A stretch of DNA of 27,000 nt, taken from assembly GCA_964624765.1 (NCBI GenBank), contig CAZUZO010000035.1:1-27000 (forward strand), written 5' to 3'. Positions 16,244 to 24,695 of the stretch are shown here, one piece after another. Both the position numbers and the translations under genes were made by a program. How positions within the stretch are numbered: position 1 is the stretch's first letter; each line of letters starts with the position of its first letter. Under the pieces are notes generated by a model, which did not search any database, was not told the origin of the DNA, and worked only from the letters and a program-made list of their open reading frames with translations. This stretch comes from JAGTVB01 sp964624765. GTDB lineage: Bacteria; Pseudomonadota; Gammaproteobacteria; HK1.

Positions 16244-17389
16244 ATGGCATGTGACAACCTGCTAGGGCTGCCCCGGCAGCGCCTGGGAGCGCTGATGGCC
16301 GAGCTCGGCGAGAAGCCTTTTCACGCCATCCAACTCATGCGCTGGGTGCATCAGCGCGGCGTGCTTGACTTCGACAGCATGACCAACCTCAGCAAGAAGC
16401 TCAGGTCACATCTCAAGGCGCACGCAAACCTCAGACTGCCAGAGGTAGTGGGTTGTCATACATCCGTCGATGGCACTCGGCGCTGGACACTACGGGTTGA
16501 CGCAGCTAACTGTATCGAAATGGTGTTCATCCCGGAGGATGGGCGCGGCACCCTGTGCATCTCGTCGCAGGTGGGGTGTGCTTTACGTTGTTCCTTTTGT
16601 GCCACCGGTGCCCAGGGATTCAATCGCAACCTCACAGCCGCCGAGATCATTGGGCAGGTTTTGCTGGCCCGATCGATGCTCCAGCCCCTCTCGAGTGGCG
16701 AACGTCCAGTGACCAACGTCGTATTCATGGGCATGGGTGAGCCTCTGCTCAATTTCGACAACGTCGTCTCAGCCCTTCAGCTGTTGATGGATGACAACGC
16801 CTATGGGCTTTCGCGGCGCCGGATTACCCTTAGTACCGCCGGCGTCGTGCCCCAAATCGATGAGCTGGGCAAGACCTGCCCGGTCAGCCTAGCGGTATCG
16901 CTGCATGCGCCCGACGACACGTTGCGAAGCGAGCTCGTCCCCCTCAATCGCAAGTACCCCATCGCAACCCTTCTCGCTGCTTGCCGGCGATACGCGAGAC
17001 TGAACCCGAAGCGCCAGATCACCTTCGAGTACGTGCTGCTCGAGGGGGTTAATGACCAACCAGTCCATGCCCATCGCCTTGCGCGGCTATTGCATGACCT
17101 GCCGTCCAAGGTCAATTTAATCCCCTTTAACCCCTTCCCCGATAGCGGCTATCGACGCTCGGAGCCCGATACTGTCGATCATTTCCGCCATATCCTGTTG
17201 GACGAAGGGCTCATGACCATCACCCGCAAGACCCGGGGCGAGGACATTACCGCCGCTTGCGGTCAGCTCGCAGGCCAAGTTCAGCAGCGCTCCGGGCGCC
17301 GTCATCGACAACCAACGAATAGGGCTCCGCAACAGCCTTTACAAGAGCAAGACGCCAGACCTTGGCCCGCCATCTCCCTGGCAGGATAG
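16244..17389 (+). CDS. rlmN: Dual-specificity rRNA/tRNA (adenine-C2) methyltransferase RlmN
   Basis: This radical SAM enzyme methylates C2 of A2503 in 23S rRNA and A37 of some tRNAs. About 381 residues from ATG 16244; a GTG at 16238 is an equal alternative. The radical SAM motif CxxxCxxC is CALRCSFC at about 112-119. The GEPLLNFDNVV segment is typical, SLHAPDD follows, and the C-terminal catalytic cysteine sits in DITAACGQLAG. The N-terminal part (LGLPRQRLGALMAELGEKPF) is the RlmN-specific accessory domain. The final ~30 residues are variable and rich in Gln and Arg. It needs a [4Fe-4S] cluster, relevant to the reduced isc locus nearby. Confidence 0.96.
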   Translation: MACDNLLGLPRQRLGALMAELGEKPFHAIQLMRWVHQRGVLDFDSMTNLSKKLRSHLKAHANLRLPEVVGCHTSVDGTRRWTLRVDAANCIEMVFIPEDGRGTLCISSQVGCALRCSFCATGAQGFNRNLTAAEIIGQVLLARSMLQPLSSGERPVTNVVFMGMGEPLLNFDNVVSALQLLMDDNAYGLSRRRITLSTAGVVPQIDELGKTCPVSLAVSLHAPDDTLRSELVPLNRKYPIATLLAACRRYARLNPKRQITFEYVLLEGVNDQPVHAHRLARLLHDLPSKVNLIPFNPFPDSGYRRSEPDTVDHFRHILLDEGLMTITRKTRGEDITAACGQLAGQVQQRSGRRHRQPTNRAPQQPLQEQDARPWPAISLAG

Positions 17390-17430
17390 GGACATTCTGC
17401 TCAGTCGGTCTTGCAAAAAGGAGCGTCTCC

Positions 17431-18387
17431 TTGCACTCAGACGTTGTGAAGAAACCTGCTACACGACCCGATAGCGGCGTTGGGCGGTGCTCGCTTCTCG
17501 CCTATCTACCCGTCAGGTCTCGCGGCTTCGCGCCATCCAGCGGGCTCTCGAGCCGCTCGCGACGGTTTTTCCCCAAACTCTCAGGTGTTGGCCTACCCGC
17601 CCTCGATGGCCGCTTCGTCATCGTGGCGCTCGTCGTGACCAGTCTTGCCGTGTTTGGATGCGCGACGACCACAACCGACGACCAGCCTGTACCACAGCAA
17701 AAGGTGGATCGCTTGGCCGAACTGCATACGCAGCTCGGCTTGGGGTATTTGCGCGAAGGGCGCTATGAGACGGCATGGAAACGCTTGAACCGGGCGTTGG
17801 AGGTCGAGCCCAACTATGCAGCTGCCCACAACGCCATGGCGCTCTTGCATGAGCAATTGGGTAAGCCCGAGGAAGCCGAAGCCCATTACCGCCGCGCCAT
17901 TGCGGCCAGTCCCTCCGATTCCGCGTCCCGCAACAACTTTGGGCGCTTTCTCTGTGCCCACGGACGACCGGCAGAGGCTGAAGCGGAGTTCCTCAAGGCG
18001 GTGGCGAATCCTCTCTACCGATCACCGGAGATCGCTTACACCAACGCCGGGCTCTGCCTTACCAGCGCTGACCCAGCCAAAGCAGAGGATTATCTGCGCC
18101 GTGCGCTGCAGATCAACCCTCAGATGCCGGTCGCCTTACTGAGGATGGCCTCCCTGTCACTGCAACATGGCCAACCCCGCGTGGCACGTGCTTACCTGCA
18201 ACGCTACCTTGCTCTAGAACGCCAAACCCCCGAGTCATTATGGATCGGCGTTCAAATCGAGCGCCTACTGGGTGATCGAGACACCGCCGCCAGCTACGCC
18301 ATGTTCCTCAAGAACAATTTTCCTGATTCCAATGAGACCCGATGGCTGCTCGAGTCAGAGTCAAACCAGCGGCCAAGCTCACCATGA
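17431..18387 (+). CDS. pilF: Type IV pilus assembly lipoprotein PilF/PilW, TPR
   Basis: This outer-membrane lipoprotein pilotin helps assemble the type IV pilus secretin PilQ. The mature part from the lipobox LAVFGC (Cys codon 17659-17661) has about six TPR repeats (LGLGYLREGRYETAWKRLNR, ALLHEQLGKPEEAEAHYRRA and so on), ending before the rodZ overlap. The start is doubtful. TTG 17431 has AAGGAG at the right distance but adds about 65 residues ahead of the hydrophobic helix, most of them encoded by a family 1 repeat (copy B). GTG 17623 would give a minimal signal peptide lacking a basic n-region. No ATG suits. The repeat may have displaced the native start, possibly impairing secretion. Confidence 0.85.
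   Translation: MHSDVVKKPATRPDSGVGRCSLLAYLPVRSRGFAPSSGLSSRSRRFFPKLSGVGLPALDGRFVIVALVVTSLAVFGCATTTTDDQPVPQQKVDRLAELHTQLGLGYLREGRYETAWKRLNRALEVEPNYAAAHNAMALLHEQLGKPEEAEAHYRRAIAASPSDSASRNNFGRFLCAHGRPAEAEAEFLKAVANPLYRSPEIAYTNAGLCLTSADPAKAEDYLRRALQINPQMPVALLRMASLSLQHGQPRVARAYLQRYLALERQTPESLWIGVQIERLLGDRDTAASYAMFLKNNFPDSNETRWLLESESNQRPSSP
17439..17581 (+). repeat. Family 1 inverted-repeat element, copy B, in pilF 5' end
   Basis: The left end AGACGTTGTGAAGAAACC and right end GGTTTTTCCCCAAACTCT frame a 143-bp copy. The core CCGATAGCGGCGTTGGGCGG is at 17468-17487. The following body, GGTGCTCGCTTCTCGCC and on, is shared with copy C. It contains no stop in the pilF frame, giving the peptide VVKKPATRPDSGVGRCS. 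A related peptide can be read from copies A and C. It lies between rlmN and the pilF lipobox. Confidence 0.8.
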
Positions 18388-19604
18388 CCCGCTGGCCGAC
18401 AGAAAACAGCATTCACCCCGATGCGCCGGACACCGCCTGCGGCCACGGGCAAGCGCTGCGCGAAGCACGAATCCGGGCTGGCCTTAGCCAACAGGACGTC
18501 GCTCAGCAACTGCGCCTCGATGTTGCCACCATCAGAGACCTTGAGGAAGAAGACTACCGGCGCCTGCCGGCTCCTGCCTTCGTACGGGGCTATCTGAGAA
18601 ACTATGCTGCTTTCCTAGGTATCTCACCGCAACCCCTGATCGAAAACTTCAACCGCTGCGGCCTACAAGCCCCATCCCTAAAGGCGGGCATCGCGCGAGA
18701 CTCCTCGCCGACGGCAACAAGCCGCGTGCCCCTGCGCATCGCGACCTTAGGTGGGCTCCTCGGCGCTTTCGTCTTGCTCATGGTGCAGGTCTACGACCAG
18801 CATTCAACGGCTGCACAGACTCCCCATGTGACTTCGTTGGATGCAGCGCAGCGCCCCCTCTCCGACAAGACATTCCTCAACGAGGCAAGCCTTGTACCGC
18901 CGCAGGCCGCAGCAGCGCCGCTAGCGAGCACCGACATCGCACCGCCCTTTGCAAAGCCAACGGTCCCAAGCAGCCCACCCCTGCCCACCGGCATCGACTC
19001 CGCCCCCGAGCAAACTGAGGAACCTTCCCTACCTCCCACGCTGACGAAACCCGCTCCCGCAAGCAAACCCACCACCGCGTCGCCCACTCCGGAGCGGCAC
19101 GAAACGAAACCCTCCTCGACCCCCCTAGCGTCAGCCAGCCCAGCCAGGATAATGAAGCCTCCCACCCCTGAGGCATCCTTTCCAACCGTTGAAGAAAACG
19201 TCGTACCGAATCCCGACTCCACAACGCCGGATCGACTCGCTATGCGGTTCGCGCGTGATTCCTGGGTGGAAGTCTATGATGGCCACGGCACGCGGCTTTA
19301 TTATAGTCTCGTGAAAGCAGGCGAAGCGGTGGCGATCACGGGCTCGGCACCGTTTCGAGTGCTGCTAGGAGATGCCAAAGGCGTGGCAATCGAGCATAAC
19401 GGTGAACCCTTTGACCATGAATCCTTCATCCACCCCCAAGGGCTCGCCCGCTTCACCCTGGGCCAACCGGCGCAACCCGGCCCCTCGGACCAGAGCGGTG
19501 GCGTTCCGACCACGCCCGCCCCGCAGCCGGACCGCACCCCTGGTCCATTCTCAGCCGAATCCACACCCACCTCACTTCCCCCCGTGCGGGATGAGGCAAA
19601 CTAG
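18384..19604 (+). CDS. rodZ: Cytoskeleton protein RodZ
   Basis: This bitopic inner-membrane protein links MreB filaments to the elongation machinery and helps keep rod shape. 406 residues start at ATG 18384, overlapping the pilF stop (ATGA). The N-terminal cytoplasmic HTH is at about 22-90 (ALREARIRAGLSQQDVAQQL, RGYLRNYAAFLGI). One membrane helix lies near 117-136 (LRIATLGGLLGAFVLLMVQV). A long Pro/Ser/Thr periplasmic linker follows, then the DUF4115 domain at about 280-360 (ARDSWVEVYDGHGTRLYYSL). An unusual 45-residue Pro/Thr-rich tail ends the protein. Neighbours ndk-rlmN-pilF upstream and hisS downstream are standard, but ispG, usually next, is absent. Confidence 0.93.
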   Translation: MTRWPTENSIHPDAPDTACGHGQALREARIRAGLSQQDVAQQLRLDVATIRDLEEEDYRRLPAPAFVRGYLRNYAAFLGISPQPLIENFNRCGLQAPSLKAGIARDSSPTATSRVPLRIATLGGLLGAFVLLMVQVYDQHSTAAQTPHVTSLDAAQRPLSDKTFLNEASLVPPQAAAAPLASTDIAPPFAKPTVPSSPPLPTGIDSAPEQTEEPSLPPTLTKPAPASKPTTASPTPERHETKPSSTPLASASPARIMKPPTPEASFPTVEENVVPNPDSTTPDRLAMRFARDSWVEVYDGHGTRLYYSLVKAGEAVAITGSAPFRVLLGDAKGVAIEHNGEPFDHESFIHPQGLARFTLGQPAQPGPSDQSGGVPTTPAPQPDRTPGPFSAESTPTSLPPVRDEAN

Positions 19605-19613
19605 AGTCCGCCA

Positions 19614-20897
19614 TTGACCAAACTCATTCAAGCCGTGCGAGGCATGGGAGATATCCTTCCCGCTGACACCGCCCTATGGCGACAACTGGAGGACATCCTC
19701 GGTAGCCTAGTAGCGGGCTATGGCTACCAAGAGATTCGGTTGCCGCTGATCGAACAGACCGAGCTCTTTTCCCGTTCCATCGGTGAAGTTACCGATATCG
19801 TGGAAAAGGAGATGTATACCTTCGCCGACCGCAACCTCACCAGCCTGACGCTGCGTCCAGAGGGCACCGTAGGCTGTGTCCGCGCCGCCATCGAGCACAG
19901 CCTTCTACGAGGAGCCCCGCAGCGCTTGTGGTATATGGGGCCGATGTTCCGCCATGAGCGTCCCCAAAAGGGTCGGCATCGGCAGTTCTATCAAGTCGGG
20001 GTCGAAGCGTTCGGCATGGCAGGCCCCGTGATAGACGCCGAACAGGTCTTCATGGGTGCCCGCCTGTGGCGCAGATTGGGGCTGCATGAGGAAATCACTC
20101 TGGAGCTGAACTCCCTCGGCTCTGTGGAGTCGAGAGCCGCCTACCGCCAGCAACTGGTGGAATATTTCAGCGCCCACCACGACGATTTGGATGAGGATAG
20201 CCGCCGACGCCTCACCACCAATCCGTTACGCATCCTGGACAGCAAGACCCCGGAAATGCAGCCGCTCATCAGAGCAGCGCCCAGTCTTCTCGATCATCTC
20301 GATGACGAATCGGCGCTCCACTTCCAAGAGTTAACAGCCATCCTCGAGAGTGCCGGGATCGCCTTTCGCATCAACCCGCGCTTGGTGCGCGGCCTTGATT
20401 ACTACACCAAGACCGTATTCGAGTGGGTCACCGATCGTCTGGGTTCCCAAGGCACGATCTGCGCCGGCGGGCGCTACGACGGCTTAGTGGCTCAGATCGG
20501 CGGGGCATCCACACCGGCGATAGGTTTTGCCGTCGGCTTGGATCGTTTGATCGCCCTCCTGAAAGCGGCTACATTTGAGGTTCACGATCGTCGTCCCCAC
20601 GCTTATCTTGTGGCCGTAGGCAAAGCTGCCATGCGGCCCGCCGCGATTCTTGCGGAAACCCTGCGGGAACGGCTGCTGCACCTTCGCCTCCTGGTGGACG
20701 CCGACGAGGGAAGCTTTAAGGGTAAGCTTCGCCGTGCTGACCGTAGCGGTGCACGCCTGGCCCTGATCTTGGGGGAGTCCGAGGCCCAAACGAATGAAGT
20801 TTCGATCAAGGATCTGCGTCACCCTGCACCGCAGTACTTGTTTTCGCAAGCCGAATTAGCGCGTCATTTGCAGGACAGGCTCTTTAGTGCAACCTGA
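19614..20897 (+). CDS. hisS: Histidine--tRNA ligase (HisRS)
   Basis: This class II synthetase charges tRNA(His). The 427-residue product begins MTKLIQAVRGMGDILP, the family opening, from a TTG codon at 19614; no ATG fits. Motif 1 lies around residues 40-70 (LPLIEQTELFSRSIGE). TLRPEGTVGCVRA and motif 2 MFRHERPQKGRHRQFYQ are present, as are the histidine-specific RGLDYYTKTVFEW and motif 3 (GFAVGLDRLIALL). The C-terminal ~100 residues are the anticodon-binding domain. It starts nine bases after rodZ, where ispG would usually intervene. Its TGA stop falls within the degenerate end of repeat copy C, so the last residues (SAT) may derive from the element. Confidence 0.96.
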   Translation: MTKLIQAVRGMGDILPADTALWRQLEDILGSLVAGYGYQEIRLPLIEQTELFSRSIGEVTDIVEKEMYTFADRNLTSLTLRPEGTVGCVRAAIEHSLLRGAPQRLWYMGPMFRHERPQKGRHRQFYQVGVEAFGMAGPVIDAEQVFMGARLWRRLGLHEEITLELNSLGSVESRAAYRQQLVEYFSAHHDDLDEDSRRRLTTNPLRILDSKTPEMQPLIRAAPSLLDHLDDESALHFQELTAILESAGIAFRINPRLVRGLDYYTKTVFEWVTDRLGSQGTICAGGRYDGLVAQIGGASTPAIGFAVGLDRLIALLKAATFEVHDRRPHAYLVAVGKAAMRPAAILAETLRERLLHLRLLVDADEGSFKGKLRRADRSGARLALILGESEAQTNEVSIKDLRHPAPQYLFSQAELARHLQDRLFSAT

Positions 20898-21048
20898 AAA
20901 ACTGTGCAGAGCCCCCTGGCGACCGGACCGCGAGCGAGGCAGGCAGACGGACGGAGCGCAGCGACGAGACCTATCCGGTCGATAGGCGAGGAACGAGCAC
21001 CGCCCAGCGCGGCAATCGGCAGGCGCAATCGGTTTATTGACAACTTCT
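20886..21048 (-). repeat. Family 1 inverted-repeat element, copy C
   Basis: It is read on the minus strand. The clear end is the complement of GGTTTATTGACAACTTCT (21031-21048). A core-like stretch at 21000-21019 differs from the consensus at a few positions, and the CTCGCC and GTCTCG body matches copy B. A CCTATC/GATAGG hairpin lies at about 20980-20996. The far end near 20886-20903 (AGTGCAACCTGAAAAACT) is degenerate and overlaps the hisS stop. It separates hisS from yfgM. Confidence 0.7.
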
Positions 21049-21079
21049 GAGGACGCAGGGTGCCAGGGCGAGGTGGTCG

Positions 21080-21784
21080 GTGAGCAGTTACGACTCAGAT
21101 ACAGAACAACTAGAGACGTTAAAGCGCTGGTGGAAAGCCAACGGCCGGGCAGTCTTGGCAGGCCTCGCGTTAGGGATTGCCGGGGTCGTCGGCTGGAGCT
21201 ATTGGCGTAGTTACACGGCCATGCAGGCCGAACAGGCATCCCAGCGTTACGACCAACTGATGGCCCTGTTGGAGGCGCAGGATTATGCCCAGACCGAGCA
21301 CCACGGACGCCGATTGGTCGAGGACTTCCCAAACAGCGGCTACGCTGGACTTGCTACCCTCGTTCTAGCGGAGGCGGCATTCCAGGCGAGCAATGCAGAG
21401 CTGGCCAAGACTCACCTGCGCTGGGCCATCGAGCAGCATGCTGACGGTTTGCAGACGGCGCGGATCGCCCGTTTGCGGCTGGCCCGCTTGCTGCTGCACG
21501 AGCAGGCCTATGGAGAAGCGCTAGCCTTGCTAGACGGTATCGATCCCGGCGGCTTCATGGCTGCCTATGAAGAGGTCAAGGGAGATATCCGAGCCGCGCA
21601 AGGTGATCGCCAGAATGCCCGCGTGGCCTATGAGAAAGCCCTGGCCGGCCTGCCTCCCTTCGGTAGCAATCGCGATCGTGTGCAGATGAAGCTCGACGAC
21701 CTCGGCACATTACGTTACCCATCCGCGCAGGCGCCCAGCGCCGACCCGCCAGATGATGGGCCTGCGCAGGAGTCACCATCATGA
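21080..21784 (+). CDS. yfgM: YfgM/PpiD-type SecYEG-associated tetratricopeptide protein
   Basis: This inner-membrane protein has a periplasmic TPR domain. In E. coli it works with PpiD at the SecYEG translocon and in handing over clients to periplasmic chaperones. The 234 residues have a short cytoplasmic N-terminus (SDTEQLETLKRWWKANG). One membrane helix lies at about 26-44 (VLAGLALGIAGVVGWSYW), then YfgM-type TPRs with EDFPNSGYAGLATLVLAEAA and GDIRAAQGDRQNARVAYEKA. The start is GTG 21080 with GAGGTGG upstream. It overlaps bamB by four bases (ATGA). The hisS-yfgM-bamB-der order is conserved, though a repeat lies between hisS and this gene. Confidence 0.92.
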   Translation: MSSYDSDTEQLETLKRWWKANGRAVLAGLALGIAGVVGWSYWRSYTAMQAEQASQRYDQLMALLEAQDYAQTEHHGRRLVEDFPNSGYAGLATLVLAEAAFQASNAELAKTHLRWAIEQHADGLQTARIARLRLARLLLHEQAYGEALALLDGIDPGGFMAAYEEVKGDIRAAQGDRQNARVAYEKALAGLPPFGSNRDRVQMKLDDLGTLRYPSAQAPSADPPDDGPAQESPS

Positions 21785-22956
21785 TGCTCACAACCCTAGC
21801 CAGGGCCATGACGCTGGTGGCGCTGGCGGGGGTGATGACCAGCGGCTGCGGTACCCTTTCCAACCTGATCTCGAGGGAAGACAACACGCTATCGCCCGCC
21901 CCACTGCCACGCCTAGAGAACGCCCGTCCCATCAAGACGCTATGGAATCGAGATGCCGGGGCCGGCGTCGGAAAGCAACACATCATGCTAACACCGGCTA
22001 CCGACGGTGAGCGCATCTTCGTCAGCGACCACAAGGGCCAGGTGCAAGCACTCTCAGCGAAAACCGGTAAGACCCTTTGGAAGACCCGAACCCGAGCCCC
22101 CATTTCTGCAGGCATTGGGCTCGGAGATGGACACGCGTTGGTGGGAGGTCTCGACGGACAGGTGCTCGCCCTGTCGGTCGAGGATGGGACGCTAGCCTGG
22201 CAAGCCGCGGTGTCCAGTGAGGTTCTGTCAGTTCCCAGCGCGGCAGATGGAAAGACCATCGTGCGCACCGTGGACGGTAAGCTTTTTGCCTTGGACTCCT
22301 TGACGGGTGCTCAGCTATGGGTCTACGAGCGCCCGGTCCCGGCCTTGACCCTGCGCGGCACCAGTTCCCCCTTAGTGGTTGCCAACGCTGCCATCGTCGG
22401 TCTGGACAGTGGTCGGCTCGCCGCAATTTCCCTCACCGACGGACAACCTATCTGGGAAACGCCGATCTCCGTGCCCCGGGGACGCTCCGAGCTGGAGCGA
22501 ATGGTGGACCTTGACGCTCAGCCCATCGTGGTCGATGACATCCTATACGTCGCGTCTTTCCAGGGCGCGGTCGCGGCTGTCGATCGCTTTTCCGGCGACC
22601 TGCTCTGGCGTCGCGATCTGTCCTCCTATGCAGGGTTGGGAGCCGATGGGCAACGGCTCTATGTCACCGACGAACGCAGCCATATCTGGGCCTTCGATCG
22701 TCATAGCCACGCGTCGGTGTGGCGCCAAGATGCCCTGCAGGGACGCCGCCTCACGGCGCCCGTGAGTTTTCTCGATTACGTCGTGGTAGGCGACTTCGAA
22801 GGTTACGTGCACTGGCTTCAGCGCACCGACGGAAAACTCGTCGCCCGCACGCGGGTAGACAGCAAAGGCATCACCGCCCCGCCTCTCCTCGGCATCGACA
22901 CCCTATACGTGTACGGCCAGGGAGGAAAACTCGCTGCATTGCAGATGGGCGGCTAG
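21781..22956 (+). CDS. bamB: Outer membrane assembly lipoprotein BamB
   Basis: BamB is a lipoprotein of the BAM complex that assists BamA in inserting beta-barrel proteins into the outer membrane. The 391 residues match E. coli BamB (392). The signal peptide MMLTTLARAMTLVALAGVM ends in the lipobox TSGC at about 22-25. The rest is an eight-bladed PQQ-type beta-propeller with repeats such as KTGKTLWKTRTRAPISAG, EDGTLAWQAAVSSEVLSVP and FSGDLLWRRDL. ATG 21781 overlaps the yfgM stop; an ATG directly after (21784) is equally possible. der follows after 150 bases with no gene between. Confidence 0.96.
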   Translation: MMLTTLARAMTLVALAGVMTSGCGTLSNLISREDNTLSPAPLPRLENARPIKTLWNRDAGAGVGKQHIMLTPATDGERIFVSDHKGQVQALSAKTGKTLWKTRTRAPISAGIGLGDGHALVGGLDGQVLALSVEDGTLAWQAAVSSEVLSVPSAADGKTIVRTVDGKLFALDSLTGAQLWVYERPVPALTLRGTSSPLVVANAAIVGLDSGRLAAISLTDGQPIWETPISVPRGRSELERMVDLDAQPIVVDDILYVASFQGAVAAVDRFSGDLLWRRDLSSYAGLGADGQRLYVTDERSHIWAFDRHSHASVWRQDALQGRRLTAPVSFLDYVVVGDFEGYVHWLQRTDGKLVARTRVDSKGITAPPLLGIDTLYVYGQGGKLAALQMGG

Positions 22957-23107
22957 TGGCTAGCATGAGTTGGGTAAGCCAAGGAGCGCGACCGAGACTC
23001 GGCCCCAATACCCAGCCACCCTCCTCCATTGACCCCCGAGGGACACCGGTGACAAGGGCTAGGAGTCGCCCCCTATCCTGTTCAGAAACGATCGGCTAAC
23101 CCCTGCC

Positions 23108-24478
23108 ATGCTGCCTGTGATCGCCATCATTGGGCGCCCGAATGTGGGCAAGTCCACCTTGTTCAACTGTCTCACCCGTTCGCGAAATGCCCTCGTTGCC
23201 GATCAACCCGGCCTCACCCGGGATCGCCAGTACGGCCACGGAAAGATAGGCGATCGCCCCTACCTGGTGGTGGATACCGGGGGGCTCAGCGTGGACCGGG
23301 ATGAGATGCTGCAACTGACACGGGCGCAGGCGCTACGGGCCGTACAGGAGTCCGACTTGACCTTGTTCGTGGTCGATGCCCGCCAGGGATTGACCACTTC
23401 GGATGCCGAGATCGCAGCGGATCTACGCCGTTTCGGCAAGCCCCTGCGACTGACCGTCAACAAGATCGACGGTCTGGACCCGATGGTGGTGGTCCACGAA
23501 TTTCACGCCTTGGGCCTCGGAGATCCCTGGCCCGTCGCCGCCGTCCACGGTCGTGGGGTCCAGGCCCTCATGCGATCCGTACTGGCTTCCCTGCCCTCGG
23601 CGGCTCCTAACGAGGCAACGAATCAGGAAGCGGACGGCGTCAAGGTGGCCATCGTCGGGCGGCCCAATGTCGGTAAGTCCACGCTGGTCAATCGCCTCCT
23701 GGGGGAAGACCGAGTGCTGGCGCACCCCCGTGCCGGCACCACCCGCGACAGCATCTACATACCGTTTCAGCACGCCCACCAACCCTATCAACTCATCGAC
23801 ACCGCCGGCATACGGCGTCGATCCCGGATCACGGACACGATCGAGAAGTTTAGTGTCGTCAAATCCCTGCAGGCTATCGAGGCAGCCAACGTGGTGATCC
23901 TCTTGATCGACGCACAACAGGGTGTATCCGACCAAGACGCCCACCTGTTGGGTTTCATCCTCGACGCCGGGCGAGCCTTGGTGATCGGCGCCAACAAATG
24001 GGACGGCCTGGCGCCGGCGCAACGCCGCGCCGTACGCGAGGGTCTGGAGCGAAAGCTGCGCTTCATCGATTTCGCGCCGGTGCATTTCGTTTCCGCGTTG
24101 CATGGCTCGGGGGTCGGAGAACTGTTTGCGTCGGTCGCCTCCGCCTGGGCCGCGGCGAACTGCAAGCTGCCAACCCCCTTGCTCACGCGGGTGCTCACGG
24201 AGGCCGTAGCCCACCACCCTCCACCCTTGATACACGGCCGGCGCATCAAACTGCGCTTCGCCCATCAGGGGGGACGCAACCCACCGACTATCGTCATCCA
24301 CGGCAATCAAACCGGCGCCGTTCCCGACGCCTACCGACGCTATCTGATGCGCTGCTTCCGCGAGGGCTTTCAGCTCCAAGGCACACCCCTGCGCCTCGAG
24401 CTCAAGAGCGGCGCCAACCCGTATCAAGGCCGCAAGAACGTCCTCACTCCGCGCCAACAGCGAAAACGCCAGCGTATC
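23108..24478 (+). CDS. der: Ribosome-assembly GTPase Der, 3' end lost in gap
   Basis: Der is an essential double GTPase for 50S subunit assembly. 457 codons are seen before the assembly gap. The first G domain has GRPNVGKS at residues 9-16, DTGGLS and NKID. The second has GRPNVGKS at 184-191, DTAGIRR and NKWD. The KH-like C-terminal domain ends KNVLTPRQQRKRQRI. Family members end within about 5-20 residues of that point, so the true stop is almost certainly inside the run of N. Sequence after the gap is not part of this gene. It converges on bamC. Confidence 0.95.
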
Positions 24479-24578
24479 NNNNNNNNNNNNNNNNNNNNNN
24501 NNNNNNNNNNNNNNNNNNNNNNNNNNNNNNNNNNNNNNNNNNNNNNNNNNNNNNNNNNNNNNNNNNNNNNNNNNNNNN
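24479..24578. other. Assembly gap (100 N)
   Basis: Exactly 100 undetermined bases, a conventional scaffold spacer whose real length is unknown. It begins within the last codons of der and ends ten bases before repeat copy D. The repeat, dispersed in this genome, is the likely reason that assembly broke here. Confidence 0.99.
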
Positions 24579-24588
24579 GCGAGCTCCC

Positions 24589-24695
24589 AGAGGTTGCGAA
24601 ACAACCGCGCGAGATATCAGGCCAATAGACGAGAGCGGACGGAGCCCCGCCCAACGCCGCTATCGGGTCGTGTAGCAGGTTTTTTCACAACCTCT
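24589..24695 (-). repeat. Family 1 inverted-repeat element, copy D (best ends)
   Basis: A 107-bp copy with clear 18-bp terminal inverted repeats. The plus-strand left end is AGAGGTTGCGAAACAACC, and the right end, reverse complemented, is AGAGGTTGTGAAAAAACC (16 of 18 identical). The core is on the minus strand at 24647-24666. Its bamC-proximal end abuts the bamC stop codon, sharing one base. It lies between the convergent genes der and bamC, where its hairpin could end transcription from both sides. Confidence 0.85.

Noticed and set aside
20856..21332. Minus-strand open frame over the hisS-yfgM gap
   Set aside because: Its protein-like part (VVNKPIAPADCRAGRCS) is the translation of repeat copy C, and the rest is antisense to yfgM. 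The same peptide pattern appears wherever the repeat occurs.
23423..24604. Long open frame antisense to der
   Set aside because: It mirrors the codon structure of der, crosses the run of N, and has no recognisable protein pattern.
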